Assembly (NCBI GenBank): GCA_900239685.1
Contig: OENT01000461.1
Coordinates: forward strand, 1 to 64,000
Origin: Rotaria macrura
Taxonomy: Eukaryota; Rotifera; Eurotatoria; Philodinida; Philodinidae
DNA: 64,000 nucleotides
Direction: 5' to 3'
Below are positions 61,411 to 64,000 of the stretch, piece after piece (position 1 is the stretch's first letter; every line of letters starts with the position of its first letter). A model generated the notes under the pieces. The model saw only the letters and a program-made list of their open reading frames with translations. It was not told the DNA's origin and searched no databases. A program made the position numbers and the translations under genes.

Positions 61411-64000
61411 ATTTAATGAAATATAAACATACAAATTGTTGCTAACTTTATTTATTCAAATAAATATTTCCTTAATATTTGATTTAGATTAAATTGGTTC
61501 AATGATGCACGAGTATATTAATGTTGCTATTCAATATGAAAATCTTCACAGTCGTTAATAGAAACTATTTTTAACAATCGAGACTTGTTTTATTTATGAT
61601 GAAATAAATCAATTGATTAAGAACCGTAGTGTATCATTTGTTTTTCAGACTACATTTGTTGTCAAACTTGACAAACACGTCTTAGCGATGATCGTTTCAA
61701 CTATTTGATCTATTTTCAAAATGATAACGTTAGAAAAAATTTTCATGCATTACATCCCAAACTTAAACGATAAATACTATCATCATAAAAACATTTTTCA
61801 TTGATGGAAAGATTTCATTCTAAATAGTTAAAACAATCCATGATAAAGATTGCAGCAACGAAATTTTAGTACATCAACTGTGTAAAATTAGCAATCGAAT
61901 TCTTTTCTACTAAACCTACCTAATTTCGGTACAACCGAATTGGCATTTTACTTGATATACGATCTATCTACTCAGTTACGGACAGCACTGACCATGAGTT
62001 AGCTCGAGGTCCACAAATTTGATCTGCTCCTAGTCAAATTTTACTTTCTAACAACAAGCTTAGCCAACAGAAAAGTAATCTACAAACCTCTACGTATGAA
62101 AATGATTTGAAAAATTACGGGAATTGAATTCACCAACATCTTTCGTAGTATCTATCAAAATCTACGATAGTTCATAGGTTCTTCAAAACATTTTCTAGTA
62201 CTAGCACAAGACAATTGTCTAAGAACATTGAATTATTGTGTAGCTCTTCATTCGTGCAGACAAATACCGAGAGAAGGCAACATAAAAGATATTGAATGAG
62301 AAGAAACATAGAGACGACACATTGTGCTATTGTCATATTAAAGACTAGCTAAATTTTATCGTTCATCGAATGGAATGTTAACAATATAGTTCTACGCGGT
62401 CATTTTGAATATTGCTCAACGATTACGATTAACTCATTTTTCAATATCAAGAAACAGAAAGACATTTAATCATCGAATGAATGATTCTGGGTTTCAATGA
62501 ATTAAAAGTTTGGATACATATGTCGTCTACTAAATAAGATACTATGTCCAGCTAAGGGATAAAACTAAAAATATTGTTTTATTGTAAAATTACAAAAGTG
62601 TTTTCGTAATAATAAGTGAAAAATACTAAAAACACTCACCACAAACGAAATCATATCCTACGTATAGGAAGAAATTCTAAATATGATTGACTTTTAAATT
62701 ATTCCAAAGTCAAATTTAACTCCAATATAAAACGAATTAAATATAATTAATAAGAATAGAATCATATTCTATGATTTCGAAATGAAATAAGATTAAACCT
62801 TAGTTAGAAGACTGCACAATCAACAAATTGTTTTGTGACAATAACTTGTTTGTTTTCTTGAACGTTCATATAACAGATTGATGCACTTCAGTACGTGTAC
62901 ATGTATTTAGTTAACTGAACAATGATTTTAGTAACCATGTGGACGTTAGTGTTTTGGTATGATGTGCTTAGCGTGAAAGAATGCAAGTTGAGAAAAAAAT
63001 TATAATGAAATAATTTCAGCAAAATCGTGTAACATTCATAATCAGATCCAAAACTCTAAATATGCACAACTATGCAATACCTTTGAAACATAAGCGAACG
63101 CATAACACACCACTATTAGAACATACATGAATGAGAAATAATCATGCTCGATAGCCAATAGTAAATGTTTATTTAAGAGTAGCAAGAGTTTGCCCGCTCT
63201 TTCTCTCTCACTCTCTCTGTGTGACTTACTTACTCTACTAGGTTTTTTCCTTGTAGTTTAGACATGAGAACGATTATATGTGTTATTCTAAAATATTTTC
63301 TGATTCTCATATGAGGAAGAATATCCATTACAACTCGAGTTTCATTTTGCACTAGTTGTTGTCGTCAGCAAATAAACATCATTGTTTCATATTCTCGGTT
63401 CTTAGTCTTAGTGGTGTTTTCTTTCTATCCTATATCTCATATTGCTCGTTGTCTTGTTATTTTTCCCGATTTCGCTTCTAACTGACGAGTAGATAAGACT
63501 AGGGAAATAACAGGTGATGGATTTTAGCCCAACCAATAGAAAGTCATGTTCCTCGGAAAAAAGCGAAGCCATCCTAGTTCCCAGCTACTTCTTTCGATCT
63601 AGCTCTTCATCTTTCACTTGAATTAGTTGCTACTGTAGATTAAAATCAATGAAATATACAGTTGAGACGCACACGTAAATATCGTAATTCGAAGATAACC
63701 TTACAGACGTTGAAGAAGTACATGCATTTTTCAATAGACATTTATTTTCAATAACTTAGAATAATGGCTTAGTGATGCATCTATTCAGACTGACACAATC
63801 CAATGTCGAGTGACATGTGTTTAGATATGCACCGATTGAATCTCTCCGATGAATGCAATTATAATAAGTTGATGTCCTAGAATTTTTACAAGATCATAAG
63901 TGACAAGAAATTCACAGTATTTGCATTCAAATTATTGTCCTAACTTGATGAAAAAGGTAGTTTGTTCATTTTTATCGAATATATAAACTCTTAATTGAGA
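61411..64000. other. Gene-poor end of the window
   Basis: About 2.6 kb of AT-rich DNA after golgin-97 with no frame or repeat of note, apart from a CT-rich microsatellite at about 63197-63222. A promoter or distant exon of a gene beyond the window cannot be excluded. Confidence 0.45.

Overview
This is a 64 kb piece of an AT-rich (very roughly 70% A+T, by eye) animal nuclear genome. Every recognisable gene is metazoan, split by GT-AG introns, and best read by joining short exons whose phases fit. Most introns are about 45-80 bp, with a minority of 0.6-2 kb. Compact AT-rich genes, tiny introns and a fast-evolving tetraspan membrane protein suggest a small invertebrate. A (bdelloid) rotifer is my best guess, but the sequence does not prove it. 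One ambiguous base (n) lies in a poly-T run near 38883.

Layout: a non-autonomous hAT-like DNA transposon (38-1173); RCC1 (minus, 2142-4954); glycogen phosphorylase (minus, 6590-11419); a catalytically intact PIWI-clade Argonaute (plus, 15188-22701); mitochondrial sulfide:quinone oxidoreductase SQOR (minus, 26172-27874); the ER nucleotide-sugar transporter SLC35B1 (minus, 28168-31577), head to head with AP3D1 (plus, 31806-38811); THOC1 (plus, 39213-44570); cyclin Q (plus, 45033-47167); a small intronless SR-like plus ZZ zinc-finger protein (plus, 49606-49926); a two-exon tetraspan membrane protein whose exons lie 1.3 kb apart (minus, 52605-54853); and golgin-97/GOLGA1 (plus, 56832-61410). Long gene-poor stretches lie between them (11.4-15.2, 22.7-26.2, 49.9-52.6 and 61.4-64.0 kb).

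The genes serve unrelated housekeeping functions: Ran-GTP generation, glycogen breakdown, piRNA silencing, H2S oxidation, ER nucleotide-sugar transport, endosomal and trans-Golgi sorting, mRNA export and CDK control. There is no operon-like or microbial cluster, CRISPR array, rRNA or convincing tRNA. The less ordinary content is the repeats and foldbacks (the hAT-like element, a MITE in a THOC1 intron, a roughly 150-bp foldback at 50.5 kb, a nested foldback in a Piwi intron), the reconstructed tetraspan/CxxC protein, and lineage changes in THOC1 (no death domain) and golgin-97 (short coiled coil). I did not find a clearly new biological system; the best leads are in the findings.
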